NCBI GenBank assembly: GCA_001600695.1
Contig: BCKQ01000006.1
Span: 438,327 to 502,326, forward strand
From: Ascoidea asiatica
Lineage: Eukaryota; Ascomycota; Saccharomycetes; Ascoideales; Ascoideaceae
Reading direction: 5' to 3'
Length of the DNA: 64,000 nucleotides
The notes beneath the pieces are model-generated. The model had not been told where the DNA came from and searched no databases. It worked only from the letters and a program-made list of their open reading frames with translations. The position numbers were made by a program, and so were the translations under genes. Below, one piece after another: positions 21,488-31,976 of the stretch. Each line of letters opens with the position of its first letter. Within the stretch, counting starts at the first letter, position 1.

Positions 21488-22357
21488 TTAGAAAAACTTT
21501 TTAATCAATTGAAATTATCAAATATTGAAATTGAGTCAATTTTTTATAATATTTATATATCTAGGAATTTAAAAGGGGATAGATATACTGTATATATTTT
21601 ATTGTTTTCTTTTTTAATTGTCATTATTATTTTTCATATTATCATTTATATTCTTCTTTCAAAAGGAATAAATTTTATTGACTTTGAATAAGTTAATATT
21701 TATCCAGAGTTAAATCAATTTATTCGCTTCTTGATCATAAATTCAATATATTTATGATAATTAATAGATGATAATAAAGGATAAAGAATATATAAAATAT
21801 ACGCATATGAGAATAACAGCCAATAGGAACAGAGCAGCCGAATGGGGAAACAGTCCGAAATAGGCAACTTCAAAAACTGCGGAGTCTGCATAAAAGTACA
21901 GCGAGACCATATTTGTGGATGTTCTTATTTGAGGCCAGAAATACGGTACTTCTTTTCAAAGTCAGGTGACATTTCAAATCCGCCTGCGTGACCATCCGGG
22001 CTCAGCGGTTCTTCTCCGGGGAACATCCTCATCATCATGTTCTTCTTCTGCTTCGTCGTCTCTCGCAGCTCGATCGCCACTTTATCTCAGTTCTGGTTCA
22101 GTTCTGACTCTGTTCTAGAGCAGATTCAAATTCTGCTGTTTCTGCTGCTTTTGCTTCTCTTTCTTCTTCTCTTCTCGTTGTCTTCTGCTGCTCGCTCGCC
22201 TTCTCTGGTCTTGTAAATACACCCAAACACTCTTCAGGCTTAGATATTATACAACTATTATAATTACTATATAAAGAAATAACTTCATTCTCATTTCCAA
22301 ATATTCACTTTCAATATTCATTTAATCTAAATTATATTTTTATTATAAATTATACAA
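21488..22357. promoter_or_regulatory. Upstream region of YME1
   Basis: The part next to the RING ORF is AT-rich and may hold its lost 5' end; other frames there contain stops. From about 21820 to 22210 the region is GC-rich, then pyrimidine-rich, with TTCTGCTGTTTCTGCTG at 22131-22147. That 17-mer also occurs, inverted, upstream of HOP1. A TACTGTA lies at 21586..21592. No other gene was found. Confidence 0.6.
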
Positions 22358-24691
22358 ATGAATAATATAAATTTATCAACAATATCAAGATCTTCATTCA
22401 TTCAGAATGTATCTAAATCTCTTTTAAATCATACTCTATTATCTTCTCCATTATTACTAAGATCTTCATTTTCAATCTATAATCATATCAATAACAATAA
22501 TAATAAAAATAACAATAAAATAAATATATCTTTATCAAAAAGAAGATTATTCTCAAATTCAAGTTATATCCAATCTTCTTCAACATCAACAAATAACTCA
22601 TTAACTAATCCATCAGGTTTTAATAATAACAATAACAATAATAATAACAACAATAATAATCAATATGATTTATCAAATAATCCAAATTTAAAAAATTATT
22701 TAGCTTTAAAAGAACAATTTGCAAATTCAAATTTACAAAATCCAAATATTCAAGCTGATTTTTATAAAATTTTATTAAATTCAAATTTTTCAAATATTAT
22801 TATAAAAAGATTTGAAACTAATGGTATTTCAAAAAATTTAAATTGTATTTATTATTATATTCAAGCTTTAAAAAAAACTGGTAATTATATTAAAGCTAAT
22901 CAACTTCAATCTCAATATCAATCTCAATTAAATACTTTAAATATTAATAATTCTACTAGTATCACTAATAGTAATAATGATTTAATGAATAATAATAATA
23001 ATAATAATATCAATAATTTAAATACAAATAATAATAGTAATGATTTAGGTATTAATAATATGGGAACAAAACAATTACCTGTTCATGTGGTAATAACTGA
23101 ATCTGGTTGGACTATATTAACTAAATTATTAAAAACTTTAATTCCAATTGGTTTATTAACTTGGGCTGGTATTGAAGGTTTTAATTGGTTAATTGAAAAT
23201 GGTAATATACTTAAAAATTCAGAAATTAATGATAAATCAATTGATGGTTCAACTTCAAATGTAAAATTTAATGATGTTTGTGGTGTTGATGAAGCTCGTG
23301 CTGAATTAGAAGAAATTGTACAATTTTTAAAAGATCCAAGTAAATTTACTGGTCTTGGTGGTAAATTACCAAAAGGTGTACTTTTAACTGGTCCTCCAGG
23401 TACTGGTAAAACTTTATTAGCAAGAGCAACTGCTGGTGAAGCTGGTGTACCTTTTTTTTTTATGTCTGGTTCTGAATTTGATGAATTATATGTTGGTGTT
23501 GGTGCAAAAAGAGTAAGAGAATTATTTAATCAAGCAAGATCAAGAGCTCCAGCAATAATTTTTATTGATGAATTAGATGCTATTGGTGGTAAAAGAAATC
23601 CAAGAGATCAAGCTTATGTAAAACAAACTTTAAATCAATTATTAGTTGAATTAGATGGATTTTCTCAATCAACTGGTATTATAATTATTGGTGCAACTAA
23701 TTTTCCAGAATCTTTAGATAAAGCTTTAACAAGACCTGGAAGATTTGATAAAATTGTTAATGTTGATTTACCTGATGTTAGAGGTAGAACTCAAATTTTA
23801 AAACATCATATGAAAAATGTTGAAATTGGTAATGATGTTGATCCTTCAATTATTGCAAGAGGTACTCCAGGTTTATCTGGTGCTGAATTAATGAATTTAG
23901 TTAATCAAGCTGCTGTTTATGCTTCTCAACAAAATGCTTTATCTGTTGATATGCCTCATTTTGAATGGGCAAAAGATAAAATTTTAATGGGTGCTGCAAA
24001 AAAAACAATGATAATGACTGAAGATTCAAGAAAATCAACTGCTTTTCATGAAGCTGGTCATGCAATTATGGCTTTATATACTCCTGGTGCAACTTCTTTA
24101 TATAAAGCAACTATTTTACCAAGAGGTAGAGCTCTTGGTATAACTTTTCAATTACCTGAAATGGATAAAATTGATTTAACTAAAAAAGAATGTCTTGCAA
24201 GAATTGATGTTGCAATGGGTGGTAAAATTGCTGAAGAAATTATTTATAATCCTGAAAATGTAAGTACTGGTTGTTCTTCTGATTTGACAAGTGCAACTGG
24301 TGTTGCAAGAGCTATGGTAACTCAATATGGTATGTCAAATAAAATTGGTCCAGTAAAATTATCTGATGAATGGGATTCTTGGTCTCCAAAAATTAGAGAT
24401 ATTGCTGATCAAGAAGTTTTAACTTTATTAAAAGATAGTGAAGAAAGAACAAGAATTTTATTAAATGATAAAAAATTAGAATTATCAAGATTAGCTAATG
24501 GTTTATTAGAATATGAAACTTTAACAAAAGATGAAATGATAAAAATTGTAAATGGTGAAACAATTGATAAAAATAGATTAATTTCAAATACTGTTGTTAA
24601 AGGTAATAATGGTCGTGATAAAGTTTCTGATAAAGGAAATTCTGATAAACCTCAACAACCTTTTCCACCTGTAATGGAACCTCAAACTTAA
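22358..24691 (+). CDS. YME1: Mitochondrial i-AAA protease Yme1
   Basis: Yme1 is the ATP-dependent zinc metalloprotease of the inner mitochondrial membrane, with its active sites in the intermembrane space. It degrades unassembled and lipid-transfer proteins. The N-terminus is Ser/Asn/Arg-rich and fits a mitochondrial presequence. A single membrane segment lies at about 250-278 ([20 protein letters not shown]). The AAA domain has Walker A GPPGTGKT at 345, Walker [11 protein letters not shown], and [15 protein letters not shown]. The protease domain has the zinc motif HEAGH with H564 and H568. The ILPRGRALG and [16 protein letters not shown] segments are those of FtsH-type proteases. An Asn run at about 90-103 and an Asn-rich linker near 200-230 are expansions. 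777 aa is close to the S. cerevisiae length of 747. A single membrane segment and family-specific residues favour Yme1 over the m-AAA proteins Yta10 and Yta12. Confidence 0.96.
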   Translation: MNNINLSTISRSSFIQNVSKSLLNHTLLSSPLLLRSSFSIYNHINNNNNKNNNKINISLSKRRLFSNSSYIQSSSTSTNNSLTNPSGFNNNNNNNNNNNNNQYDLSNNPNLKNYLALKEQFANSNLQNPNIQADFYKILLNSNFSNIIIKRFETNGISKNLNCIYYYIQALKKTGNYIKANQLQSQYQSQLNTLNINNSTSITNSNNDLMNNNNNNNINNLNTNNNSNDLGINNMGTKQLPVHVVITESGWTILTKLLKTLIPIGLLTWAGIEGFNWLIENGNILKNSEINDKSIDGSTSNVKFNDVCGVDEARAELEEIVQFLKDPSKFTGLGGKLPKGVLLTGPPGTGKTLLARATAGEAGVPFFFMSGSEFDELYVGVGAKRVRELFNQARSRAPAIIFIDELDAIGGKRNPRDQAYVKQTLNQLLVELDGFSQSTGIIIIGATNFPESLDKALTRPGRFDKIVNVDLPDVRGRTQILKHHMKNVEIGNDVDPSIIARGTPGLSGAELMNLVNQAAVYASQQNALSVDMPHFEWAKDKILMGAAKKTMIMTEDSRKSTAFHEAGHAIMALYTPGATSLYKATILPRGRALGITFQLPEMDKIDLTKKECLARIDVAMGGKIAEEIIYNPENVSTGCSSDLTSATGVARAMVTQYGMSNKIGPVKLSDEWDSWSPKIRDIADQEVLTLLKDSEERTRILLNDKKLELSRLANGLLEYETLTKDEMIKIVNGETIDKNRLISNTVVKGNNGRDKVSDKGNSDKPQQPFPPVMEPQT

Positions 24692-25512
24692 TTCAAAATA
24701 AAATAATAAAAATAAATTATATTAAAAATTATACTAAAAATTAAGTTACTTTTATCTTATACTTCTCAATTATTCCAATCTTTTATTTTTTCCCTTCTCT
24801 CTCCCTCTCTCTCTCTCTCTTTCTCTCTCTATAACTTCCATTTATTTATTTATATAATTATTTCATTTTTTTTTTTTTTTTATTCATTTTCTTTTCCCTG
24901 CCCAAATATGCTTTAAGTTTTTGTTATCAACCTTATTGAAATTTGATATTATTTCATAAAATTATGATTAATATCAAAAAAAAGTTATTAATATTAATTA
25001 TTAATCATTAATAACTAATACCATTTATATTATCATTCTTCAATAAACTTTTAAATAATTGATTAATTCTAGTTTATAAAATCAATTTATGTTTTTGTGC
25101 ATATTCCTATTTCAACTTCAAAAAATAAAAAAATTCATATAAAATTTAAAGCTCCATTTTCTTTTTTTCTATTAATTTTTCTCAATCTCTATATGTCATA
25201 TCTGTATATAATAATAAAATTGTTTTATAAAATAAACTAATAAAGAAAAAAATTTATTTTTTAATAAAATATTAAAAAAGAATAAGATTTATTTTTATTT
25301 AAACCATGTATACAGTTTTTTTTGATTTATATTAAAATATTTATATCCAAAAGAAAAATAAGAAAAATGTATATTATACAAGTAAGTGGTATCAATAAAA
25401 TAATGAACAAAACAAAACAAAAGATAAATAAAGAATAACAAATAATAAATTAAAAAACAGAATAAAAATACAAGTCGTTAAAGAATAAGAAATAAATAAT
25501 CATTTTTAAATT
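24692..25512. other. Gap between convergent YME1 and BRN1
   Basis: AT-rich 3' flanks with a CT-dinucleotide run at about 24796-24830, a T tract at about 24869-24880 and no reading frame of note. Nothing else seen. Confidence 0.6.
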
Positions 25513-28062
25513 TCATGTTAACCCAGTTATTGTCAAATCAGAAAAAGTTGAATTATTCTGTATTTGTAGACCATGTTCATTAGCTAAATGAAGAAGACAA
25601 ATAAAACAGAAACTTGTACTCAAATCTTTTCCTTCTTCTCTAGAATACATTCCAGTGATATTATGAACAACTTCCTTGAATGTAACTTCTGGTTCAGGTT
25701 TATCTGTATTTGGTTGAGTTTGTTCATTCTCATTATTTATATTTTCTTTTTCTTCTTCAATTGCACTTTTACCAACTTTCACTCTATTTAGTGCAGTCCA
25801 TAAATTATTTTTAAGAACCCTAACGTCAACTTTCTTTGCTATTCTGGAAAAATTTAGTATGTGAGGTCTTGATTTCTTACCATTTTCTGAATTTTGACCT
25901 GTTGATGATAAAGGTAGTGAAGGCAGAGGAGCAGCTGCATAATCTTCATCATCAAAATCTTCGGCACCTGCTCCGTGATCAAACGAAGCACCATCATCAT
26001 AAAAGTTTGCATTATTTTTACCAGATTCTTCTTCGTAAGCTTTAGCAAAGAATTCTTGATCTGCTACATTTCCTTGAGGTAATACATCTTCTTCTTTAAC
26101 TTCTTTTTCTACTATAGCTGGAGTATTTTTTGATTTTTTCACATATACTCTTAATAAACTATCTGGTTTCAAAAAATATCTAATTAATCTAGCAGAAGAA
26201 AAATTATAGTCTCTTGGTAAAAGATGATTTGTAGGACTTATTCTTTGTGCTTTTGGTAAATCAATAGCTTTACCTTTTTTAAATAAATTATCTTCATCTT
26301 CATCATTTTCATCAAAAAAATCTATTGTTATTATATCCATTTTCTTTTTTCTTCCCAGCAGCAGTTGTTGCTTTTCTCCACCTTTATCAAGTTCTGTTTC
26401 AATTTGTTTTTTTCTAAATTGAATAACTTTCCAATCTCTTTTAGAAAACCAATTTTTTCTAGAAAATTTATTATCATAATATTGCATAAGCTCAGGATCA
26501 ACTCCCAATGGTCTTCTTGTTTCATCATCAACCGAATTTGTACTATCATTTATATTATCTGTTGCAGCATCTAAGTCATCATTGTCATGAAACATGTCAG
26601 GATTTTCATCATCATCAACTCCATGTACCAAAACGTTCAAAGCTTTTTCATTTAAAGGTCCCAAATTTCCTGTTTCAGCATCTGCATCTGCATCAGGATT
26701 TATATCCGCATCATTATCTGTTCTATAATCATCAAAATCCTCTGCACCTGCACCTGCATCAAAGTCATCATCGTCATCTATAGGTTGAGTTCCTAGATCT
26801 GGAGTATGGAGTCCAAGAATAGGTTCATGGTCAGCGAACTCAAATGCAGCACTATTAAAATCTTCTTCATGAGGACTAAATATAAGAGTTGTATCTTCCT
26901 CTAAGATATCTTGAATAAGATCTTTTGATTTCCCTACATTTTCAGCTATATCCCTTAATTTGTCTAATTTATCACTTATTGTCAAATCATTTATATCATT
27001 TTGACCTCTATATATCATATTCTTAAGAGCTGAAAAATCAAATATATTCTCAGAATATGATTTATTACTTAAATCCATATCTAAATCATTTTCTTCTTGT
27101 TGAATGGAGTCAATTATTTCGTCATTTGTATTATCATTTTCATAATCTTCTGGATCCTTATTTTTTTCTTTTTCTTTTTCTTTTCCGTTATCATTTTCAT
27201 CATCAACTCTGATTATAACTTGATTGTGTTGAGTACCAGCGTCAAAGACAACTCTTCCATGTTTATTAACATCTAAAGTATTTAGTAATAAAGATTTTGC
27301 ACCACCTTCATCAAATTCAGATAATGCTTTTCTAAATAAAGGATCAATTTGTAATTCTTGATTAACTTTTTTAATTTTAATTTCATCAAAAGTTTTAACT
27401 AAAGTTGAATCAACATATCTATTTCTATTCACTTTTTCTTTTTTTTTGCCATTTCCATCAGCATCATTTTGATTTTCGTCATCATTATCATCATCATTTT
27501 CAGCATCATTTGCATCAGACCCATCTGGATTTTTTTTTTTACTTGCTAAACCAGTTAATAATTTCCCAGTTTCGGTTGCAACAGAATCAATTCTTGATGA
27601 ATAAACTTTAACACAACCATCTAAAGTTGCTGAAGCTTTTTGAAAATTTATATTATTACTTTCATCTTTTAAATATGATAATTTATAAAATACATCAATT
27701 AATTGAACAGCCCATGAATTTTGACTGGTAATTTTATTATCAGTAATCATTTTAAGCCATTCATTATAAGTATCTTGATTGAAAGTTTCTCCGACATCAA
27801 ATAATTCATCATCTTCATTGATATCATCATCGTCGTCATCATCATCAAGAAAATTTAATTTTCTCCCATTCTGTTTATCATTGCTACCATTTGCATTTCC
27901 ATTAATAAGATTTCCATTATTAGTTGTACTTGGATTGTCTGTAGATAAATTTAGTTTTTGTCTTAACATTTGAGCTCCACTAAAACTTCTGTTTGAATTT
28001 GATTTTTTTTGTGGAGTCATTGAAACCCTTCGCCTCTTTTTATTATTCAAAAGTCCACTCAT
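25513..28062 (-). CDS. BRN1: Condensin kleisin subunit Brn1
   Basis: Brn1 is the kleisin of condensin, bridging Smc2 and Smc4 and binding Ycs4 and Ycg1. The protein opens with basic sequence (NNKKRRRVSMTPQKK), and SFSGAQMLRQKLN follows. The N-terminal kleisin helices are near 105-145 (YNEWLKMITDNKITSQNSWA, VQLIDVFYKLSYL). ATLDGCVKVYSSRIDSVATE is a typical Barren-family block at about 150-170. The middle is highly acidic. Near 540-560 lie MQYYDNKFSRKNWFSKRDWK and further family blocks (LPRDYNFSSARLIRYFLKPD). The C-terminal winged helix is at about 795-849 and ends SDLTITGLT. 849 aa against 754 in S. cerevisiae; the excess is in acidic Asp/Asn/Glu linkers. The MTPQ near the start is a candidate CDK-type phosphorylation site. 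Confidence 0.93.
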   Translation of the reverse strand: MSGLLNNKKRRRVSMTPQKKSNSNRSFSGAQMLRQKLNLSTDNPSTTNNGNLINGNANGSNDKQNGRKLNFLDDDDDDDDINEDDELFDVGETFNQDTYNEWLKMITDNKITSQNSWAVQLIDVFYKLSYLKDESNNINFQKASATLDGCVKVYSSRIDSVATETGKLLTGLASKKKNPDGSDANDAENDDDNDDENQNDADGNGKKKEKVNRNRYVDSTLVKTFDEIKIKKVNQELQIDPLFRKALSEFDEGGAKSLLLNTLDVNKHGRVVFDAGTQHNQVIIRVDDENDNGKEKEKEKNKDPEDYENDNTNDEIIDSIQQEENDLDMDLSNKSYSENIFDFSALKNMIYRGQNDINDLTISDKLDKLRDIAENVGKSKDLIQDILEEDTTLIFSPHEEDFNSAAFEFADHEPILGLHTPDLGTQPIDDDDDFDAGAGAEDFDDYRTDNDADINPDADADAETGNLGPLNEKALNVLVHGVDDDENPDMFHDNDDLDAATDNINDSTNSVDDETRRPLGVDPELMQYYDNKFSRKNWFSKRDWKVIQFRKKQIETELDKGGEKQQLLLGRKKKMDIITIDFFDENDEDEDNLFKKGKAIDLPKAQRISPTNHLLPRDYNFSSARLIRYFLKPDSLLRVYVKKSKNTPAIVEKEVKEEDVLPQGNVADQEFFAKAYEEESGKNNANFYDDGASFDHGAGAEDFDDEDYAAAPLPSLPLSSTGQNSENGKKSRPHILNFSRIAKKVDVRVLKNNLWTALNRVKVGKSAIEEEKENINNENEQTQPNTDKPEPEVTFKEVVHNITGMYSREEGKDLSTSFCFICLLHLANEHGLQIQNNSTFSDLTITGLT

Positions 28063-28970
28063 CTTTTGTTAACAAGAAAAGAATAGGAATAATCAAGTTA
28101 TATTTAACTATATTGAAATTTAATTTTGAATTTGAATTTGAATTTATTTTAATCAAAAAATATAAATGTTTTTAAAAAAAAAGACCTTAAGTTAACTACT
28201 TTGATTACTATATGTTCATTCCCTTTTACTTTTACTTTCCCGGATTTATATAAATATATAGATTATGAACAGGTAATAAATGAAAGTCTTTATTCTTTTT
28301 AATAAATTGTTTTCTTATTATTTCTTTGTATTTAAATTTCAAATAGTCTATATTTCCCTGTAGAAATGTAATTAACAATTCAAATTCAGATAACCGTTGC
28401 AATTCCTGTTATGTCAAGAGCTTTTCAATTATTGTTGTTTTTGTTGTTTACATTAAAAAAAAAAACACATCCAAATCAAAATAACATTGGTCACGTGGGA
28501 ACCTTATTTTTTATTTCCCTTTTAGTTTTTTGCATCAGAGAAATTAAGAAATTAAGAATTGAATCGAATTTATAGATGAACTGAATCATTACAGAAAAAA
28601 TAAATATTTAAATTCAGTTGAATAATAAATTTATTATATATTTAGTACGTAGCAGATTAGAACAAAAAAAAAGTGAAAATAAAATTGGACCAAAGACAAT
28701 GAAATAAAATAAAATGAAAGTTGAAAAAGATTAGAATTGAAATTGAGAAAACTAAGATTAAAATTAAAATTAAAATTGAGATTAAGATTAAAAATACAAT
28801 TGATATAAAGTATAAAATGCTAAACATTAAATATTGAATATTTAATATTGAATATTTAATAAAATGTTAAGAAATGCAAAGAATGCAAATGTAATAAAAA
28901 TTATAAGAATTATATGAAAAGAAAACAAACCAGAAAAAGAATCAAAAACGAATATCAAAAAAAAAAACAA
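28063..28970. promoter_or_regulatory. Region between BRN1 and the Pro/His-rich gene
   Basis: This gap lies upstream of BRN1 (minus) and downstream of the next minus-strand gene. It has one CACGTG at 28492..28497 in GGTCACGTGGGAACC and two long A/T-rich parts. The stretch 28680-28900 is built of AAATTAAAATT and GAATATTTAAT repeats. No gene found. Confidence 0.6.
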
Positions 28971-30269
28971 TCATACCTGAGATTGAGAATTGGATGTAGC
29001 AGAAGGATTTGGATCAATTTGATAATCAGAATCAGCATCTGAAGTAGAATCAGATTCAGACTCAGATTCAGAATCAGAACTAGAAGACTCGACCTCTTTT
29101 CCATAATAAGCATAAGCTTGCTGATAATAAGCTTGATAAGCATTATAAGGATCAGAATATTGATTATGATGGTGTGGTGGAGGAGGTGGATATGGATAAC
29201 CATTTTGAGCTGGTCCTGGCCCTGGTGGAGGAGGTGGTGGTGGGTGCCCATGTTGTGATGAATAAAATCCATGACCGTGGCCATGGCCTGGAGGAGGAGG
29301 AGGTGGTGGTGGTGCATATGAACCATAGGAGCCAAAAGCACCAAAATGAGGTGGTGGTGGACCTGGTGGTGGTGGATGTGAGCCATGAGCTTCATGGGGA
29401 TTATGAGGACCATATGGGCCAGGAGGGCCATGATGACCATGAGGAGGTGGAGGACCATGACCTGGAGGTGGAGGTGGATGATGTGAAAAATCACCATATT
29501 CATTACCAAACTGTCCATAACCTGGAGGAGGTGGTGGGCCAGGAGGTGGAGGAGAAGAAGAACGATGATTATGATTATTGTGATGATTATGATGAGGTGG
29601 TTGACCATAATCAGGATGAGGAGGTGGTGGTGGTGGAGGAGGAGGATGAGAATTAGAATTCCAATAATCACCAGAATATTGTTGTCTATTCGAATAATAA
29701 GGATCAAAAGATTGAGATAAGTAATAATTTGAATAAGCTTGATTCATTGGATCTTGGAAAGCAAAAGGTCCTGGAGGAGGAGGAGGGGGTGGTGGTTGAT
29801 AATAAGCGTTTGAATAATCAAAATATTTACCAGAAGGATGAGTTCTTTTTCTTTTATTTGATCTTTTTTCATTTGACTGATCTTTATCAAAATTTGCTTG
29901 ATTCATTTTTGTAGAATTTGATTTAAATTTAGATTTAGATTTAGGTTTTTCAGATTGAGAATTCTGTTTAGATTCTTTTTGAATATCTTTTTCTGAGATT
30001 GAGCTTTCTTTCGAATGTTCTTTTGAATTTTCTTTGATATTTTCCTTTGAAGTCTGGGTTGAGTTTTCTTTAGAAGTTGATTTTGATTTTGGTTTTGATG
30101 ATTTTTTTTCAGTTGTATTCTTATCACTTGATTCTTTTAAATTGGATTTATCATTATTAAAAATAGAATTAACAAATATACGATCTTTAATGATTTTTTG
30201 AGCAGCAGTAACAATATCAAGTAAATCTTCAGATGATAAAGTTTCTAATCTAAGTTCTTTAGCAGCCAT
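28971..30269 (-). CDS. Unrecognised Pro/His/Gly-rich protein
   Basis: A 432-aa ORF that I do not recognise. The first ~32 residues form a conserved-looking amphipathic helix (LRLETLSSEDLLDIVTAAQK). Residues 40-140 are Lys/Ser/Glu/Asn-rich with repeated SKEN and KENSKE units and end in a basic patch KRSNKRKRTHPSGK, a possible nuclear signal. Residues 155-375 are Pro-rich, with runs of 5 to 9 Pro separated by Gly, His and Tyr. The C-terminus has Ser/Glu/Asp alternation (SSSSDSESESESDS) and ends SNSQSQV. Low-complexity, prion-like or RNA-granule-like behaviour is plausible but not shown. The last codons read CAG GTA TGA, so the stop overlaps a GTATGA sequence that resembles a splice donor. A C-terminal exon further down is possible; I found no convincing one. 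The gene diverges from HEK2. Confidence 0.75.
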   Translation of the reverse strand: MAAKELRLETLSSEDLLDIVTAAQKIIKDRIFVNSIFNNDKSNLKESSDKNTTEKKSSKPKSKSTSKENSTQTSKENIKENSKEHSKESSISEKDIQKESKQNSQSEKPKSKSKFKSNSTKMNQANFDKDQSNEKRSNKRKRTHPSGKYFDYSNAYYQPPPPPPPPGPFAFQDPMNQAYSNYYLSQSFDPYYSNRQQYSGDYWNSNSHPPPPPPPPPHPDYGQPPHHNHHNNHNHRSSSPPPPGPPPPPGYGQFGNEYGDFSHHPPPPPGHGPPPPHGHHGPPGPYGPHNPHEAHGSHPPPPGPPPPHFGAFGSYGSYAPPPPPPPPGHGHGHGFYSSQHGHPPPPPPPGPGPAQNGYPYPPPPPHHHNQYSDPYNAYQAYYQQAYAYYGKEVESSSSDSESESESDSTSDADSDYQIDPNPSATSNSQSQV

Positions 30270-31976
30270 TTATATTTCAAAGTTTTTTTTTTGTTATCAA
30301 TGATTAAATCAATAATTAACAAAATTTTTATAAGTAACTGTTTTTTTTTTTTTGGAATATAAATGTTGAAATATTTGTTATGATTATATTTAATTTATAA
30401 CTAGTAACTTATTTTTTATGAATAAAATATAATTTGAAGTAAAGTTAAGAATCTTCAAAAGGAATTTCAATCTGAAAAACAGATATTATCTATAAAATGA
30501 GGATTATACACCAATTTATATAAAATACATAAAATATAATAAGGAATTCTCCAATTGAAGTTATAAGAAAACGGGGATTAAAAATTTGAATTACAGTACT
30601 TTAGTTACAAGAAAACTTACAGAAACGTTACTAATAAGTGGTAAGTAAATTGAAAAAGGAAGAATTATGGCTAATATTTGAAACGAATGGTAAAGGAACG
30701 TGCACTTATGCGCGTTGGCTAGTGTAAAGCCGAACAGATTCATATAGCTAAGCCATGAATCGCCATACAAGTTCAGGTTTTTTCTCACGCAGAAGCTGAA
30801 CTAGTGGATTCTATTGGCTTTAACGTTCGGGAACTGCTCAGCCTCAGTTCAGTCACCGGATAGGCCTGCATTTGAGCGCGTGCTTAGTCACGGCTTTTAA
30901 AATCTTTAAGCCAAATATTTGTACACTGAATTATACAGTGTTTCACCGAGGAGTGCACAGCTATACGCAGAGCTCGTCAAGTTTAAAAAACTTGAATGCC
31001 GACACGTGCTTTGTGTTGTGATTTTGCTGAAATCCAATATCATGGGTTTTGTATTTTTACTATGCTTCCCACATGATCTCACCAGCCACCTTCTAGCTTT
31101 TTTTTATATGCTGTATAATTCAGGTGCTTGGCCGGAACTACTTCTCTCTTATTGTTCTGCGACTCTTTATTCGATTCCACGTGACCTTTCTGGTTTCACC
31201 TTCTCCTCCAAAATCCCTATCACTCAGCGCAGTCGCCCACGTTAACAGTTTTGCCTTACTGTAATTTCTATTGCAAGCTTAATTGTTCTGTAGAGTCTAA
31301 AATATCCTGTTTTGTTGTTACTTCTCTAAAGTTACCTTTACCTTTACCTTTACCTTCTTTACCTTTATTATTTCTTATTTATTACTTCTACCATACAATT
31401 GTCTAGGTATCTTTTGATCTTTATGTCAATTAAACTAATATTTTACAATTAATTGTTATTATATCTTTCTTATTATAATAAATAATTTTGTTTTAATTAC
31501 CAAAAACATTTATATAATATAATTCAATTACCAACTCAATTAGTGTTTATTCCATTTAAGTTTGAGTTATATTGAAATATATAATTGATTCAATTCAATC
31601 ATATTACTATATCCTATTCTGTTTAATCATATCATTCAATTATACTATCCTATTTTTGATAATTTAAAAGTTGCTTATTTTATAAACATAATATTCGTAA
31701 TCAAAATTACTTTTATATTCGAATTTTAAATTAAACAAAACTAATCAAAAAAGTATTTAAAGAATTTTAATCAATCAAAAAGAATATTCTACTTTTTTTT
31801 TATCTATTACGTGATTCAATACCCATAATATTATACTATATTTTATCTTATATCATTCAAATCTCTATCACTAATATATCCATAATATATATAAATATTT
31901 ATTTTCAATTAACTTTAATTCATTTCAATCAATACCTGATTTATCTATTTATTATATCAAATATCTTTCTTTAAAA
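30270..31976. promoter_or_regulatory. Long divergent upstream region of the Pro/His-rich gene and HEK2
   Basis: 1.7 kb. A GC-rich island spans about 30690-31230 and holds CACGTG at 31003..31008 and 31178..31183. Just before it a GTAAGT occurs at 30641, with no clear partner acceptor. TACAGTA lies at 30592..30598 and TACTGTA at 31257..31263. A short repeat of TTACCT units at about 31332-31355 precedes the AT-rich leader of HEK2. A plus-strand ORF of 108 codons (30919-31245) sits in the island, but its codons are unlike those of genes here. Confidence 0.6.

Noticed and set aside
28560-28973. A second exon for the Pro/His-rich gene near 28597
   Set aside because: A weak TACTAAA and a distant AG exist, but the encoded tail has no coding character.
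29174-29656. Plus-strand ORF of 160 codons opposite the Pro/His-rich gene
   Set aside because: Antisense shadow of the polyproline repeats, rich in Val, Glu, His and Asp as expected from their complement.
30591-30788. Minus-strand ORF of 65 codons containing GTAAGT
   Set aside because: No matching acceptor or second exon was found.
30919-31245. Plus-strand ORF of 108 codons in the HEK2 upstream island
   Set aside because: No similarity recognised, codon use unlike all real genes here, and the GC-rich island lowers the stop frequency.
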